64,000 bases of DNA, from assembly GCA_024707265.1 (NCBI GenBank), contig JANQAB010000008.1, forward strand, positions 248,001-312,000, given 5' to 3'. The position numbers and the translations under genes were made by a program. Origin of the DNA: Sporocytophaga sp. (GTDB taxonomy: Bacteria > Bacteroidota > Bacteroidia > Cytophagales > Cytophagaceae). A model generated the notes under the pieces. The model searched no databases. It was not told the origin of the DNA and saw only the letters and a list, made by a program, of their open reading frames with translations. Shown in pieces: positions 1-8,810 of the stretch (positions within the stretch are counted from its first letter, which is position 1; every line of letters starts with the position of its first letter).

Positions 1-610
1 TTCAAAATCCCTCAAACACGCAGCTTTGTACACATATCTTGTAAATGCTGAAGCCATAATAACAAAGAATTTGAAGTAAAGATTATTTATACTGCTTGTC
101 GATCAAAGAATCTTACACTTACTTCGGTTCGTCCGGTTTTGCGAAATTTACTTATTCGCATTTCAGATATGATACTGTGAAATATCAATCAGTAGCGAAA
201 ACCAAAGGCAAATAAGGGTAGCTTAGTGACAAACTACGTGGGATATGCAGTAGCTGGTGTTCTTCTTATTACTTTAAATGCAGGAATTGATTTTCATACT
301 AAATATAGTATTTATGGGGATATAAATTATTCATGATCAGATGCCTTTTACTTGAGATGGAAAATATAAAACTGAAAATTATATTTAGTCGAAGGCTAAG
401 TTGGATATCAATATAAGTTTTTTGATCATCTGAATGCAGGTGTTTATTTTGTAGCTAATAATATTACAAGCACTCAATATTATTATATCGTTTTCCTGAA
501 TCAGCTATTCCCGGTATTGATGCAGACTTTATGCCGAAAACCTTTTGTAGAATCCGGACTGTTTTGTTACATCCAGTGAAGCCGTTTTTTTATGCCGCTT
601 TATACTATAC
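1..610 (+). pseudogene. TonB-dependent receptor remnant (decayed, C-terminal part)
   Basis: No open frame survives, but stitched frames give outer-membrane receptor-like text: around 225-310 a stretch reading NYVGYAVAGV then NAGIDFHTKYSIYGDINY, and around 385-480 KAKLDINIS, KFFDHLNAGVYF and NNITSTQYYY. The pattern of a final barrel strand with 'D-hydrophobic-N-x-S' and 'AGVY..NNIT' resembles the end of a TonB-dependent receptor. Several stops and frame changes interrupt it, and the 5' end lies outside the window. The next two remnants on the same strand are a haem/iron ABC permease and ATPase, which fits a former haem-uptake operon. The limits are approximate. Confidence 0.55.
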
Positions 611-640
611 CATGTTCTTGAGACAACAATGTAAATAATG

Positions 641-1100
641 CAGGAGAATGGACATTGCAATTGCTGAATGTATCGGAAGTGTCATTGCAACAATTTTGGT
701 AGGAGGAACAGTATTGTTTGTGGTTTATGCTTTATGATAGAACTTCAATATTCAAAAGTCTTGAGTCAGGGATGTTCGTGAAGCAGGTGCCTTGATGCTG
801 GGCGCAAACATCACAATGATGAAGAACAAGGTTATGGAATTCGCTGCCTTTCAGGCAGGGATACAGACAACTTTTGTTGGAGTCATCGGGTTTGTGTGGG
901 TGTTAGTTCCATAGCTTATCAGAATTCATTTGGGGATGACAACAGTATCTGGAAGTGATAATGTTATGATAGGAGGAGTTATACTTACCAATGCTGATCT
1001 CATATCCACACTTTTACCTTCTTCCACAGAATCGTCAATAGGGGCAGTTACTTCATTTGATGGATTTCTGTTTTTTATAGCTGTTTAAAAAAAGAAACAA
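641..1100 (+). pseudogene. FecCD-family iron/haem ABC permease remnant
   Basis: Combining frames gives the conserved C-terminal half of a FecCD/BtuC-type permease. REAGALMLGANITMMKNKV at about 780-835 corresponds to the family's 'GE.EA..LGVN....K' segment; FVGVIGFVWVLVP at about 872-914 to 'GFVGLVVPH'; GGVILTNADLIS at about 970-1010 to the 'GA.LL..ADL.AR' helix; and IGAVTSF at about 1038-1060 to the 'PIGxxTxxxGxPFF' loop. An in-frame stop falls after VLVP and another near 1085, and the N-terminal half is largely missing. At about 460 bp it is roughly half of a normal 1 kb permease gene. Family assignment is good; specificity for haem is inferred from the following ATPase. Confidence 0.7.
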
Positions 1101-1111
1101 AGGCTTTTACT

Positions 1112-1790
1112 GATTATGTTGGAAGTCCATTGTATTGTTTCTTTAATAGTGAGTAATAATGGCAGCTTGCAAGTTAACTTTAATCAGCGTCTTTACAGGA
1201 TTTTTTAAGCGAACAGTAGGCGAGCTGATATTGCAAAAGTAAGAGACGTATTGTCTGAGTAAACTGATTTACCATTTTTCTTTTAAATTCATGAAGTAGA
1301 AATGAAGGAAAGGTTCCTCATATTGGTTGCAAAGCTACTCCAAATGATCATAAGATATGCGAAGACTTATGAAACTATTCGAGCCTTATGAATTGGAAGA
1401 TAGGAATTATCAAAGCCTGAGTAGTGGCAAAAACAGAGTGTTTTGTTTGTAGAGTTATCGCTTAGATCAATTTATTGTCAGAAGATTTTTCTGTAAAGCA
1501 TCGAAATTATGGATGAAGTCCTTTTTACCTTAACATATATTGCCAGTCGCATTTTATGACAGTCTTGGTGATATATTGAGAACAAACCTTGTTATTGTAG
1601 GAGTAAGTCATGATTTAAAATTAGCAGCCAAGTTCGCTGACAATCTGATATTAATGAAGATGGAAAGGTTCTGAAGCATGGGGGCGGAAATTATAATTAC
1701 GAGTGAGACTCTGTATCAGATTGTATTTAGTTAAAATTAAACGTCTCGATGAAGCACTAATGCAATTACCAAAGGAAAGGGATTTATTAA
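1112..1790 (+). pseudogene. hmuV: HmuV-type haem ABC transporter ATPase remnant
   Basis: Degraded but recognisable ABC ATPase. A broken Walker A region lies at about 1160-1205 (asparagine-glycine, then a frame-shifted LISVFTG). HEVEMKGRFPHIGCKATPND at about 1290-1345 matches the HmuV 'EVVMMGRYPH' segment. The signature loop at about 1410-1440 reads YQSLSSG and has lost the usual GE/Q. A Walker B-like IMDEV lies near 1507-1520, and the H-loop VSHDLKLAAKFADNLILMK at about 1602-1660. At least four stops or indels interrupt it, so it cannot make a working ATPase. It directly follows the permease remnant in the order receptor, permease, ATPase typical of haem uptake loci. Confidence 0.75.
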
Positions 1791-1812
1791 AGAGTGGTAC
1801 TTGGATAAAATA

Positions 1813-1840
1813 AAAAAGACATCATTTCTGATGTCTTTTT
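1813..1840. terminator. Intrinsic terminator, usable from both sides
   Basis: A perfect 11-bp stem (1813-1823 with 1830-1840) has a 6-base loop and is flanked by A- and T-runs. It sits between the decayed haem locus and the 3' end of the oppositely oriented H1-like gene, and could terminate both. Confidence 0.75.
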
Positions 1841-1861
1841 ATTTTTTAAAGATTAAGCTTC

Positions 1862-2239
1862 TTATTGTTTAGACGCAGCTTTCTTAGAAGCGGACTTCTT
1901 AGAAGCTGCTTTCTTAGAAGCTGCTTTTTTAGAAGCTACTTTTTTAGAAGCTACTTTTTTAGAAGCTGCTTTTTTAGAAGCTACTTTTTTAGAAGCTGCT
2001 TTTTTAGAAGCTGTTTTCTTAGATGCTACTTTTTTAGAAGCTGCTTTCTTAGAAGCTGCTTTTTTAGAAGCTGCTTTCTTAGAAGCTGCTTTCTTTGCTA
2101 CTTTTTTAGCAGCGGCTTTAACTACTTTTTTCACTTTTTTTAGGGTTTTGGTGTCTACTGATTTTAAAACATCTTCAAGTGATTTGAGGAACCCGTCCTC
2201 TATGATCTTGAAAAGTTCTTTGTTACTATATTTTGACAT
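1862..2239 (-). CDS. Histone H1-like, lysine/alanine-repeat DNA-binding protein
   Basis: A 125-aa, extremely basic protein. Residues 1-35 form a short acidic/amphipathic head (KELFKIIEDGFLKSLEDVLK). A linker rich in KK follows, then fifteen near-identical pentapeptides xASKK (x = A, V, T or S) run to the C-terminus, which ends ASKQ. Low-complexity K/A tails of this kind are found in eukaryotic H1, chlamydial Hc2 and H1-like proteins of Bacteroidota, where they bind DNA non-specifically and affect nucleoid compaction. That role is inferred; the sequence shows only composition and repeats. It is a single gene facing the histidine kinase's 3' side, with a terminator just past its stop. The 15-bp DNA repeats make its length prone to change. 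Confidence 0.75.
   Translation of the reverse strand: MSKYSNKELFKIIEDGFLKSLEDVLKSVDTKTLKKVKKVVKAAAKKVAKKAASKKAASKKAASKKAASKKVASKKTASKKAASKKVASKKAASKKVASKKVASKKAASKKAASKKSASKKAASKQ
1865..2089 (-). repeat. Fifteen 15-bp in-frame tandem repeats
   Basis: The xASKK pentapeptides are encoded by 15-bp units that differ mainly at a third position (C or T in the run of pyrimidines) and at the first codon (Ala, Val, Thr or Ser). The array makes up about 60% of the H1-like gene. Unit gain or loss would keep the frame. Confidence 0.9.
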
Positions 2240-2331
2240 TAATTATATAGTCTTTATAAAAAATAAAATAACAGTTTCTTATTACTTTATTGTATTTATA
2301 CTTAAAAATAATAAAAAAGTTTTTTTTTTTA

Positions 2332-2339
2332 CAAATATA
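2332..2339 (-). promoter_or_regulatory. Possible -7 element upstream of the H1-like gene
   Basis: The minus strand reads TATATTTG, an exact match to the Bacteroidota -7 consensus TAnnTTTG, about 90 bp upstream of the start. No TTG lies at the expected 19-21 bp further upstream, so support is partial. The rest of the 346-bp gap at 2240-2585 is very AT-rich and I see nothing else definite in it. Confidence 0.35.
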
Positions 2340-2585
2340 TGGCAAGATACTTTTTAAAAAAAATAATTTTTTTATCTATAAGATTACTCATCAAGTGAAA
2401 ATTTTTAACTGAAATACTTATAATTATTTTTAAATTTTATATTTGTTGTCCTCCTGTATCCCTTTAATATCAATGACTACAGAGTTTAATATGATTGAAT
2501 GAGATTGAAGAGTCTATCTTATCATGACCTCTCTTTATATCAAATAAATAAAGTTGAAGCTTTTTAAAAAAAATATGTACAAATC

Positions 2586-3929
2586 TCAACTCTGAGGTAA
2601 TTTTATGATAGCTCTTGTTCCTTCATCTAGTTTACTTGTTAGAATCAACTCTCCGGATAATCTATGAACAGCTACTTTGGCAAGGTACAACCCCATACCT
2701 GTACCAACTGAGTAGTCGGATCCTTTGTAAAACATTTCGAATACTCTATCCATTTTATTCTCAGTTATTCCAAGTCCATTATCTATTACTTCAAATATAA
2801 TAGCAGAGCTATCTTTACTAACTTTAAGTTCTATAGTAGGTTGTTGCCTGGTCTTCTTTTGAAATACAAATGCATTCAGCAACAAATGCTTTAGTGCGAT
2901 TCTGAAAACTCGAATATCGGTGGTAAAGATCGGAAATGTTTCTGGAACGGAAAGTTGAGCATTGTCAAACAATGCTGGTACTTGTTTCTGAATCTCATTT
3001 CTTAGTTCGGAAATAAGCTGGTGAAGATCGATTGCTTCTTCAGCTATCGGTGTCGCCTGAACCCTTGATAGTTCCAGTAAGGTGGTAATAAGTGCTTCTA
3101 ATTTATCTGAACATGTCCGGATCATGTTTAAAAATGGAATGAATGTACTGTCTTTCAACTCATCTGCAGCTATATCAAGTACGCCATTCAAACTAGTAAG
3201 AGGTCCTTTGAAGTCATGGGATACCTTATATATAAATGAATTTATATCTTCTTCTTTCTTCTTTAGCTCATTCTCTTTTAAAGATCTATCTGCATCAGGC
3301 AATAGCGTTATAATATTTTTATCTGACAGAGATAGTATAGATGCTATATAATCAGTGATCTGATCGTTGAGCTTTACTTGGAGTGGAATCAGGAAACAAT
3401 CTCCATCATAAAAAGTATCTTCGTGGATGAAATTACCTTTTTGGTCTATTAATATTTCTTTTAAATCCGTTTCTTTTAATCTTATGGTTACAGCTGGATT
3501 TATATTTTCGAATGCTTTATTGTATGAAGTTATTTTAAGAAATGAGTCAGTTATTATGATAGGATAGACATATTCCTGAATTTTATTCTTAAGCTCGGTG
3601 GTGGTAAAATCCGGTCTTATCAGACCATTAAGTGAAAATGAATTTCCATTTTCACTTAAGCTAACTGTCCATTCAATCTCAAGTATGCGATTCTTATTTT
3701 TATGTCTGACAATAATAGCAGCAGGATTATTTTTTTCAACTATAGATAGAAAGGAAGTAAAAAGTTTAGCATATTTATCCAGACAGGAATTAAGAAAGTT
3801 CGGTGGTGCTTGCATATCCCCGTCCAATAAGATGGTTCTGCATGAATCATCAACATTCAGAAATGTTCCGTTGATGTCTATCAGGCAAGAGAGCCTTGTG
3901 TGTTCTATATGTCCGTTAGATTTTTCCAT
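2586..3929 (-). CDS. Soluble sensor histidine kinase with N-terminal PAS-like region
   Basis: A 447-aa two-component kinase. Residues 1-210 look like one or two degenerate PAS-type sensor modules; no transmembrane helix or signal peptide is visible, so it should be cytoplasmic. The dimerisation/phosphoacceptor helix holds SHDFKGPLTS with His238 as the phosphorylated residue. The ATPase domain has an N-box Asn at 352 (LLLNAF), DNGLGI at 383-388, an F-box MFYKG at 399-403 and GTGMGL at 409-414. All catalytic motifs are present, so it should be active. No response regulator is adjacent, so its partner and signal are unknown. Divergent from the dacB-like gene with 77 bp between the two starts. 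Confidence 0.88.
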   Translation of the reverse strand: MEKSNGHIEHTRLSCLIDINGTFLNVDDSCRTILLDGDMQAPPNFLNSCLDKYAKLFTSFLSIVEKNNPAAIIVRHKNKNRILEIEWTVSLSENGNSFSLNGLIRPDFTTTELKNKIQEYVYPIIITDSFLKITSYNKAFENINPAVTIRLKETDLKEILIDQKGNFIHEDTFYDGDCFLIPLQVKLNDQITDYIASILSLSDKNIITLLPDADRSLKENELKKKEEDINSFIYKVSHDFKGPLTSLNGVLDIAADELKDSTFIPFLNMIRTCSDKLEALITTLLELSRVQATPIAEEAIDLHQLISELRNEIQKQVPALFDNAQLSVPETFPIFTTDIRVFRIALKHLLLNAFVFQKKTRQQPTIELKVSKDSSAIIFEVIDNGLGITENKMDRVFEMFYKGSDYSVGTGMGLYLAKVAVHRLSGELILTSKLDEGTRAIIKLPQS

Positions 3930-4006
3930 ATGAGGTAAAAGAGAAACTCTTCAGTCTGTAACTTGTTTAATAAATATTTTATTCACTCAAATAATCGTTA
4001 AGATAA

Positions 4007-5476
4007 ATGATTGCCAGAATATTTCCAGTATTAACAATTGGATTGTTATTAATTTTAAACACTGCATTCGCCCAGGGCGCACTGACAGAATTGAAGAAAT
4101 TATCGGAGACGAATGATTTGAAGAGGGGTACTATTTCTTTTTATGCTCATGAATTGTCTTCATCCAAAACAATTCTCAATTACAATGGCAACAAGTTACT
4201 GATACCAGCATCTAATCAAAAATTGCTGACGACAGCTGCTGCATTAAGTATACTTGGGGTTGACTTTAAATTTAAAACATATCTGGAATATGATGGACAT
4301 ATAACAGATAAAGGAATCCTGGAAGGAAACATTTATATCAGGGGAGAAGGCGATCCGACATTTGGTAGTGGCAGGATTTCTCCATCTGAAACATGGAGTG
4401 AAGTACTGAATAAAGTTTGTAAAATATTATCTGATGCTGGTATTAAAAAGATTAATGGTGGTATTATAGGTGATGCATCGTGGTTTGAATATAATTCTAT
4501 ACCTGATTATTGGATCTGGACAGATATCGGCAATTATTATGGTACAGGCACATATGGCTTGAATGTACATGAGAATACCTATAAGCTTTTACTAAAACCA
4601 GGAAAAGCAATCGGTGATTCTGTTGAAATTTTAGGAACGGATCCGGTTATACCTAACATTCAATTTCTCAATTCTATAAAAACTGCTGCTGAAGGAACCG
4701 GGGATAACGGTTATATTTATGGTGCACCTTTTACAAGTTTGAGGACCGTATCAGGAACTATTCCCAAAGGAGGTATTTTTTCAATTAAAGGTTCAATGCC
4801 AGACCCTGCGTATTTTGTGGCATTAGGAGTCAAGGAAGCTTTAGTAAAAAATAAAGTAGAGATCCAGTTGCCTGCAAGCTCTTTATATACTTTTAATGGC
4901 AAGTCCATTGCAGAAAGAAAGATATTGCACACCTTTACCTCTTCCCCTCTGAAAGATATAATAAAGGAAACCAACGTTAATAGTCTCAACCTTTATGCTG
5001 AATCGTTATTAAAAACCATTGGTAAAAAGTTGTATAACGAAGGCACAACTAAAGCTGGAATTAAGGCATTGCAGGAGTTTTGGAACTCTAAAGGTATAGA
5101 TCCTTCTGCTGTTGTTATTTTCGATGGAAGCGGACTTTCTACATTCAATTGGGCCTGTTCTGAAGCACTCAGTCAGGCGCTTTTGCAAATGAGTAAAGAA
5201 AAGTATTATTCCGATTTTTATAACTCTCTTCCTGTCGCTGGAGTAAGTGGTACTTTGAAAAAAGTAGGGAAAGGTACTAAGCTTGAAAATAATATGAGAG
5301 CTAAAAGCGGTAGTATGAAAAGAGTGCTATGTTATTCCGGGTATATTAAAAATCCTGAAACCGGAAAGGAATATTCATTTTCAGTAATGGTAAATAATTT
5401 TGAATGCTCTGCCTCAGCTTTATTACCGAAGCTGGAAAGGATATTTTTATTGTTACAGGCAGGACAACTTAATTGA
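4007..5476 (+). CDS. dacB: D-alanyl-D-alanine carboxypeptidase/endopeptidase (PBP4 type)
   Basis: A 489-aa periplasmic class C penicillin-binding protein that trims or cleaves peptidoglycan cross-links. It has a signal peptide (about 1-22, ending AFAQG). The active-site triad motifs are all present: Ser69-x-x-Lys72 (ASNQK), Ser326-Leu-Asn328 and Lys433-Ser-Gly. The DGSGLS sequence near 373 is also typical of the DacB family, and the long insert between SxxK and SxN gives the expected 450-500 aa length. Monocistronic by appearance: the kinase upstream is divergent and the terC gene downstream is convergent. Confidence 0.93.
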   Translation: MIARIFPVLTIGLLLILNTAFAQGALTELKKLSETNDLKRGTISFYAHELSSSKTILNYNGNKLLIPASNQKLLTTAAALSILGVDFKFKTYLEYDGHITDKGILEGNIYIRGEGDPTFGSGRISPSETWSEVLNKVCKILSDAGIKKINGGIIGDASWFEYNSIPDYWIWTDIGNYYGTGTYGLNVHENTYKLLLKPGKAIGDSVEILGTDPVIPNIQFLNSIKTAAEGTGDNGYIYGAPFTSLRTVSGTIPKGGIFSIKGSMPDPAYFVALGVKEALVKNKVEIQLPASSLYTFNGKSIAERKILHTFTSSPLKDIIKETNVNSLNLYAESLLKTIGKKLYNEGTTKAGIKALQEFWNSKGIDPSAVVIFDGSGLSTFNWACSEALSQALLQMSKEKYYSDFYNSLPVAGVSGTLKKVGKGTKLENNMRAKSGSMKRVLCYSGYIKNPETGKEYSFSVMVNNFECSASALLPKLERIFLLLQAGQLN

Positions 5477-5677
5477 TCTTTATACAGATAGAATCAATGA
5501 GAGCTTTCTGTCTTGATAAAAGATATTTATGGCAATAAATAAAAGTACAGACCAGTGATGTTATTATAAAAATATTAAGGAAGATTGCTTTAAGGACCTG
5601 CAAAAACAGAGCATAATCTGGTTCTTAGATTTCCATATTGGAAAACTCCTTGAATGCTGAGACCTGTAATACCAGGC

Positions 5678-6653
5678 TTATTTATTTTCGTTGGCTTCTA
5701 CAGATTCGTCACTATGCTCTTCATCATTTTGGTCTTTATCTTTTTTAGGAAACCAAATTGAAAAAAGAATTGAAAGGGTAAGTATTCCTGCAACTATCAT
5801 CAGGGCATACTTCATATCTATTTCAAACCAACCAGCTCCACCGGCAACAAGTTTTACACCAATGAATACCAAAATTAAGGAAAGGCCGTAGTGGATGTAA
5901 TGGAATAGCTGCATTATGCCAGCCAAAGCAAAATACAGAGATCTAAGTCCAAGAAGGGCGAAAACGTTTGAAGTATAGACAATAAAAGGATCTTTACTTA
6001 CCGCAAGGATTGCAGGAATTGAATCAGCAGCGAAAACTATGTCTGTTGTTTCTACTACCAGAGTTACAATAAACAAAGGTGTAGCAAACAACTGACCATT
6101 GATTCTGGTGAAGAAAGATGATCCATGATATTCCTTTGTTACCCTTAAGAATTTGTTTACTAAAGTTAGTATTGGGTTTTTTTCAGGATTAATTTCTTCA
6201 TCACTTCCCATAAACATTTTTATTCCGGTAAATATCAAGAAAGCACCCAGAATGAAAACTGTCCAGTGGAAATGATTGATTAAAGAAACGCCGACAACTA
6301 TAAAAAAGAGCTCTAAGTACAAGTGCTCCAATAATACCCCAGAACAAAACCTTTCTTTGATATTCAGCAGGGACTCTGAAATAGTTGAAGATCAGCATGA
6401 ATACAAAAAGGTTATCCACGCTTAAAGATTCTTCAATCAGGTATCCTGTAAGAAATTCAAAAGCAGCAGTTTTACCTTTCCAGAAATAAACAAAAATATT
6501 GAAAGCAATTGCCAGACCTATCCAAAATGCAGACCACCATAAAGCAGATTTAACAGTAACAGTTTCAGTTTTTCTATTCAGAACAAACAGGTCCAGAATC
6601 AGAAGTCCCAGTACTAAAATATTAAAGATTACCCAAAAATAAATGTTCTCCAT
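5678..6653 (-). CDS. TerC/Alx-family membrane protein, frame interrupted once
   Basis: Two overlapping frames join into one 324-aa TerC-family integral membrane protein. The N-terminal part (6653 to about 6308) carries EESLSVDNLFVFMLIF, the family's acidic transmembrane motif. The C-terminal part continues at IVVGVSL and includes a second motif VETTDIVFAADSIPA. The join is a run of six A on the plus strand (6302-6307); with five the protein reads GALVLRALFIVVGVSL without interruption. The family exports metals such as Mn2+ (Alx/TerC); the substrate here is inferred. A short Asp/Glu-rich cytoplasmic tail ends the protein. It follows dedA at the end of the nuo block. Confidence 0.85.
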
Positions 6654-6742
6654 TAAATCGATTGGTCAGCAAATACCCTAATAAAATCCAATAAAATTAA
6701 TTAAAAGAACAGACAATGAAAGTAAAATAATTGAAAATTTTT

Positions 6743-7390
6743 TCAGGCCTGTTCGTTAGTCTTTTTCACTTTCCGTCTTTCAGAAAGGTATGTTTTTATG
6801 ACAGGAATCCATGTGATGATGACTATTCCTCCTATGAATAATTCAAGGTGTTCTTTTATTTGCGGGAACATTATTCCTAAAAAATAGCCTAATAAAAGCA
6901 TTGAAAAGACCCAAAGTAATCCACCTATTACATTATAGGCAAGAAACTTTCTGAAGTTAAATTTTACAACTCCTGCGAAAATAGGTGCGAATGTTCTTAT
7001 AATAGGTAAGAATCTCCCCATTATTAAAGCTAAACCTCCATATTTAATAAAGAAGGCCTCAGCGGCCAATACATATTTCTTTTTAAATAGGAGTGTATCT
7101 TTTCGGGAAAGCAATGCTTCTCCCATTTTCTTCCCAAAGGCATAACCTACAAGGTTACCAAGTACCGCAGAAAGTGATATGGTACCTAAGAGAAGGACAA
7201 TAGACGTATTCAATATGCCTGTAGCACAGAATATTCCTGTTGTAAAGAGAAGTGTGTCACCTGGCAGGAAAAAACCAAAAAACAAACCGTTCTCTATAAA
7301 AACAACTAGAAGGATTAAAGTTACACCTCCAAACAGAATCAGTTTCTCGGGATCGATTAATTGCTGGAAGAGGTGTAGTATAGAATCCAT
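6743..7390 (-). CDS. DedA-family (SNARE-associated/VTT) membrane protein
   Basis: A 215-aa polytopic inner-membrane protein of the DedA family, linked elsewhere to phospholipid (undecaprenyl phosphate or phosphatidylethanolamine) flipping and envelope homeostasis. Seen directly: ENGLFFGFFLPGDTLLF near the N-terminus, a GNLVGYAFGKKMG segment, and the conserved GRFLPIIRTFAPIFAGV helix with its Arg and Pro residues, followed by a GGLLWVFSMLLLGYFLG helix. It starts 28 bp after the nuoN stop on the same strand, so may be transcribed with complex I, although it is not a complex I subunit. Confidence 0.9.
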   Translation of the reverse strand: MDSILHLFQQLIDPEKLILFGGVTLILLVVFIENGLFFGFFLPGDTLLFTTGIFCATGILNTSIVLLLGTISLSAVLGNLVGYAFGKKMGEALLSRKDTLLFKKKYVLAAEAFFIKYGGLALIMGRFLPIIRTFAPIFAGVVKFNFRKFLAYNVIGGLLWVFSMLLLGYFLGIMFPQIKEHLELFIGGIVIITWIPVIKTYLSERRKVKKTNEQA

Positions 7391-7418
7391 TATAAAACTA
7401 TTTGATTAAACTTCTGTC

Positions 7419-8807
7419 TTAGGTTAAAGACTTTATAGCATCAATAAACAGGCCAGGAGTTACTCCTAGTAAAATTATTAAACTGCCTATTAATACTAAT
7501 ACAGCTTTATTTATAACAGTAAGGTGTATTGATTCCGTTTCAGATTCGCCGGAATACATTGAAATAATTACTCTGAAATAGTAGTAAACGCTTATTAAAG
7601 AACCTAGTACGGCTACAATTACCAAGCCCAAATAGCCTTCCTGAAGGACTGCTGAGAAGAGATAAAATTTTGCAAAGAATCCGATAGCAGGAGGGATACC
7701 TGCCAATGAAAGCATAGAAATCACCATTATTACAGCCAGCAAAGGATGTGATTTACCTAAGCCACTGAATGATTCAAAAGAATCACTTCCTTTGATTTTA
7801 ACTACATAATGGAGAACTGCAAATGCACAAAGTGTTGATAGTGCATACGAAGATGTATAAAGTACCAATGCGCTCTGACTATCGTAGTTTTTAAGAAGAA
7901 TAGTCATTAGCATGTAACCAGCCTGAGCAATACCAGAATACGCTAGCATTCTTTTTACACTGGTCTGATATACAGCAAGTATATTTCCTGTTAAAATGGT
8001 AAAGATAATAATCACTGATAGAGTAGAACCCCATTGCGGAAGCAGTGAAGTAAATGATGTATTGAATAATCTATAGAAAGCTGCAAATGCTGCAGTTTTT
8101 ACGATAGTTGCCATGAAGGCTGTAATAACTAGAGGTGCTCCTTCATAAACATCAGGTGTCCAGAAGTGGAATGGTACTGCAGAAACTTTGAATGCAAGAC
8201 CAATCATTACCATAAATACACCTGTGTAAAATAAGACAGATACAGTGCCTGAATTATCAGATGCAATAAGTGCAATTTCATGGATATTGAATGTCCCGGT
8301 GGCACCATATAAAAGAGCAATTCCAAACAATAATATACCTGAAGCAAAAGCACCCATAATAAAGTACTTTAATGAAGCTTCATTTGAAGACAATTCATGT
8401 TTTCTGCTACCTGCCAGAATAAACATTGGAATAGAAAGGATTTCAATTCCAAGGAAAAGCATTGCAAGATGGGTAAACGATACCAGAACAATCGCTCCGG
8501 TTAATGTAAACATTATCAGAGAATAATGATCCGCCTGATTAAATTCATTAGAATCATACTGATCTTTAGAGATAAAAAACCAAACAAGCGCCATCAGAAT
8601 AATCAGACCTGAAAACACTCCCGCATAATGATCAAATACAACCATATTAGGAAAGTACTGATATGCAGAAGTCAACTCAGATAGGTTTACACAAAATACA
8701 CCAGTAAGACCAAGAACTAAAATTGTCCAAAGGTATTTTCTGAATCCGAATATCTCGGATAACATTGAAACGATGCCAAGTAATGCTGTTAGAATTAATG
8801 TTTTCAT
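7419..8807 (-). CDS. nuoN: NADH-quinone oxidoreductase subunit N
   Basis: A 462-aa antiporter-like membrane subunit of complex I, last of the 14 nuo genes here. About 13-14 hydrophobic helices. Lysine-containing helices and the conserved FKVSAVPFHFWTPDVYEGAP segment of the proton-translocating Mrp-like fold are present, as is KRMLAYSGIAQAGYML around the broken helix. It begins 3 bp after the nuoM stop. Normal length and no interruption. Confidence 0.95.
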   Translation of the reverse strand: MKTLILTALLGIVSMLSEIFGFRKYLWTILVLGLTGVFCVNLSELTSAYQYFPNMVVFDHYAGVFSGLIILMALVWFFISKDQYDSNEFNQADHYSLIMFTLTGAIVLVSFTHLAMLFLGIEILSIPMFILAGSRKHELSSNEASLKYFIMGAFASGILLFGIALLYGATGTFNIHEIALIASDNSGTVSVLFYTGVFMVMIGLAFKVSAVPFHFWTPDVYEGAPLVITAFMATIVKTAAFAAFYRLFNTSFTSLLPQWGSTLSVIIIFTILTGNILAVYQTSVKRMLAYSGIAQAGYMLMTILLKNYDSQSALVLYTSSYALSTLCAFAVLHYVVKIKGSDSFESFSGLGKSHPLLAVIMVISMLSLAGIPPAIGFFAKFYLFSAVLQEGYLGLVIVAVLGSLISVYYYFRVIISMYSGESETESIHLTVINKAVLVLIGSLIILLGVTPGLFIDAIKSLT

Positions 8808-8810
8808 CGG

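Noticed and set aside
1865-2089. CRISPR-like array
   Set aside because: Units are contiguous 15-mers with no spacers and are in frame in a protein.
1865-2143. Plus-strand ORF with Phe-Arg-Ser-Cys repeats
   Set aside because: It is the antisense reading of the 15-bp repeats in the H1-like gene; the minus frame has a sensible non-repeat N-terminus and a proper stop next to a terminator.
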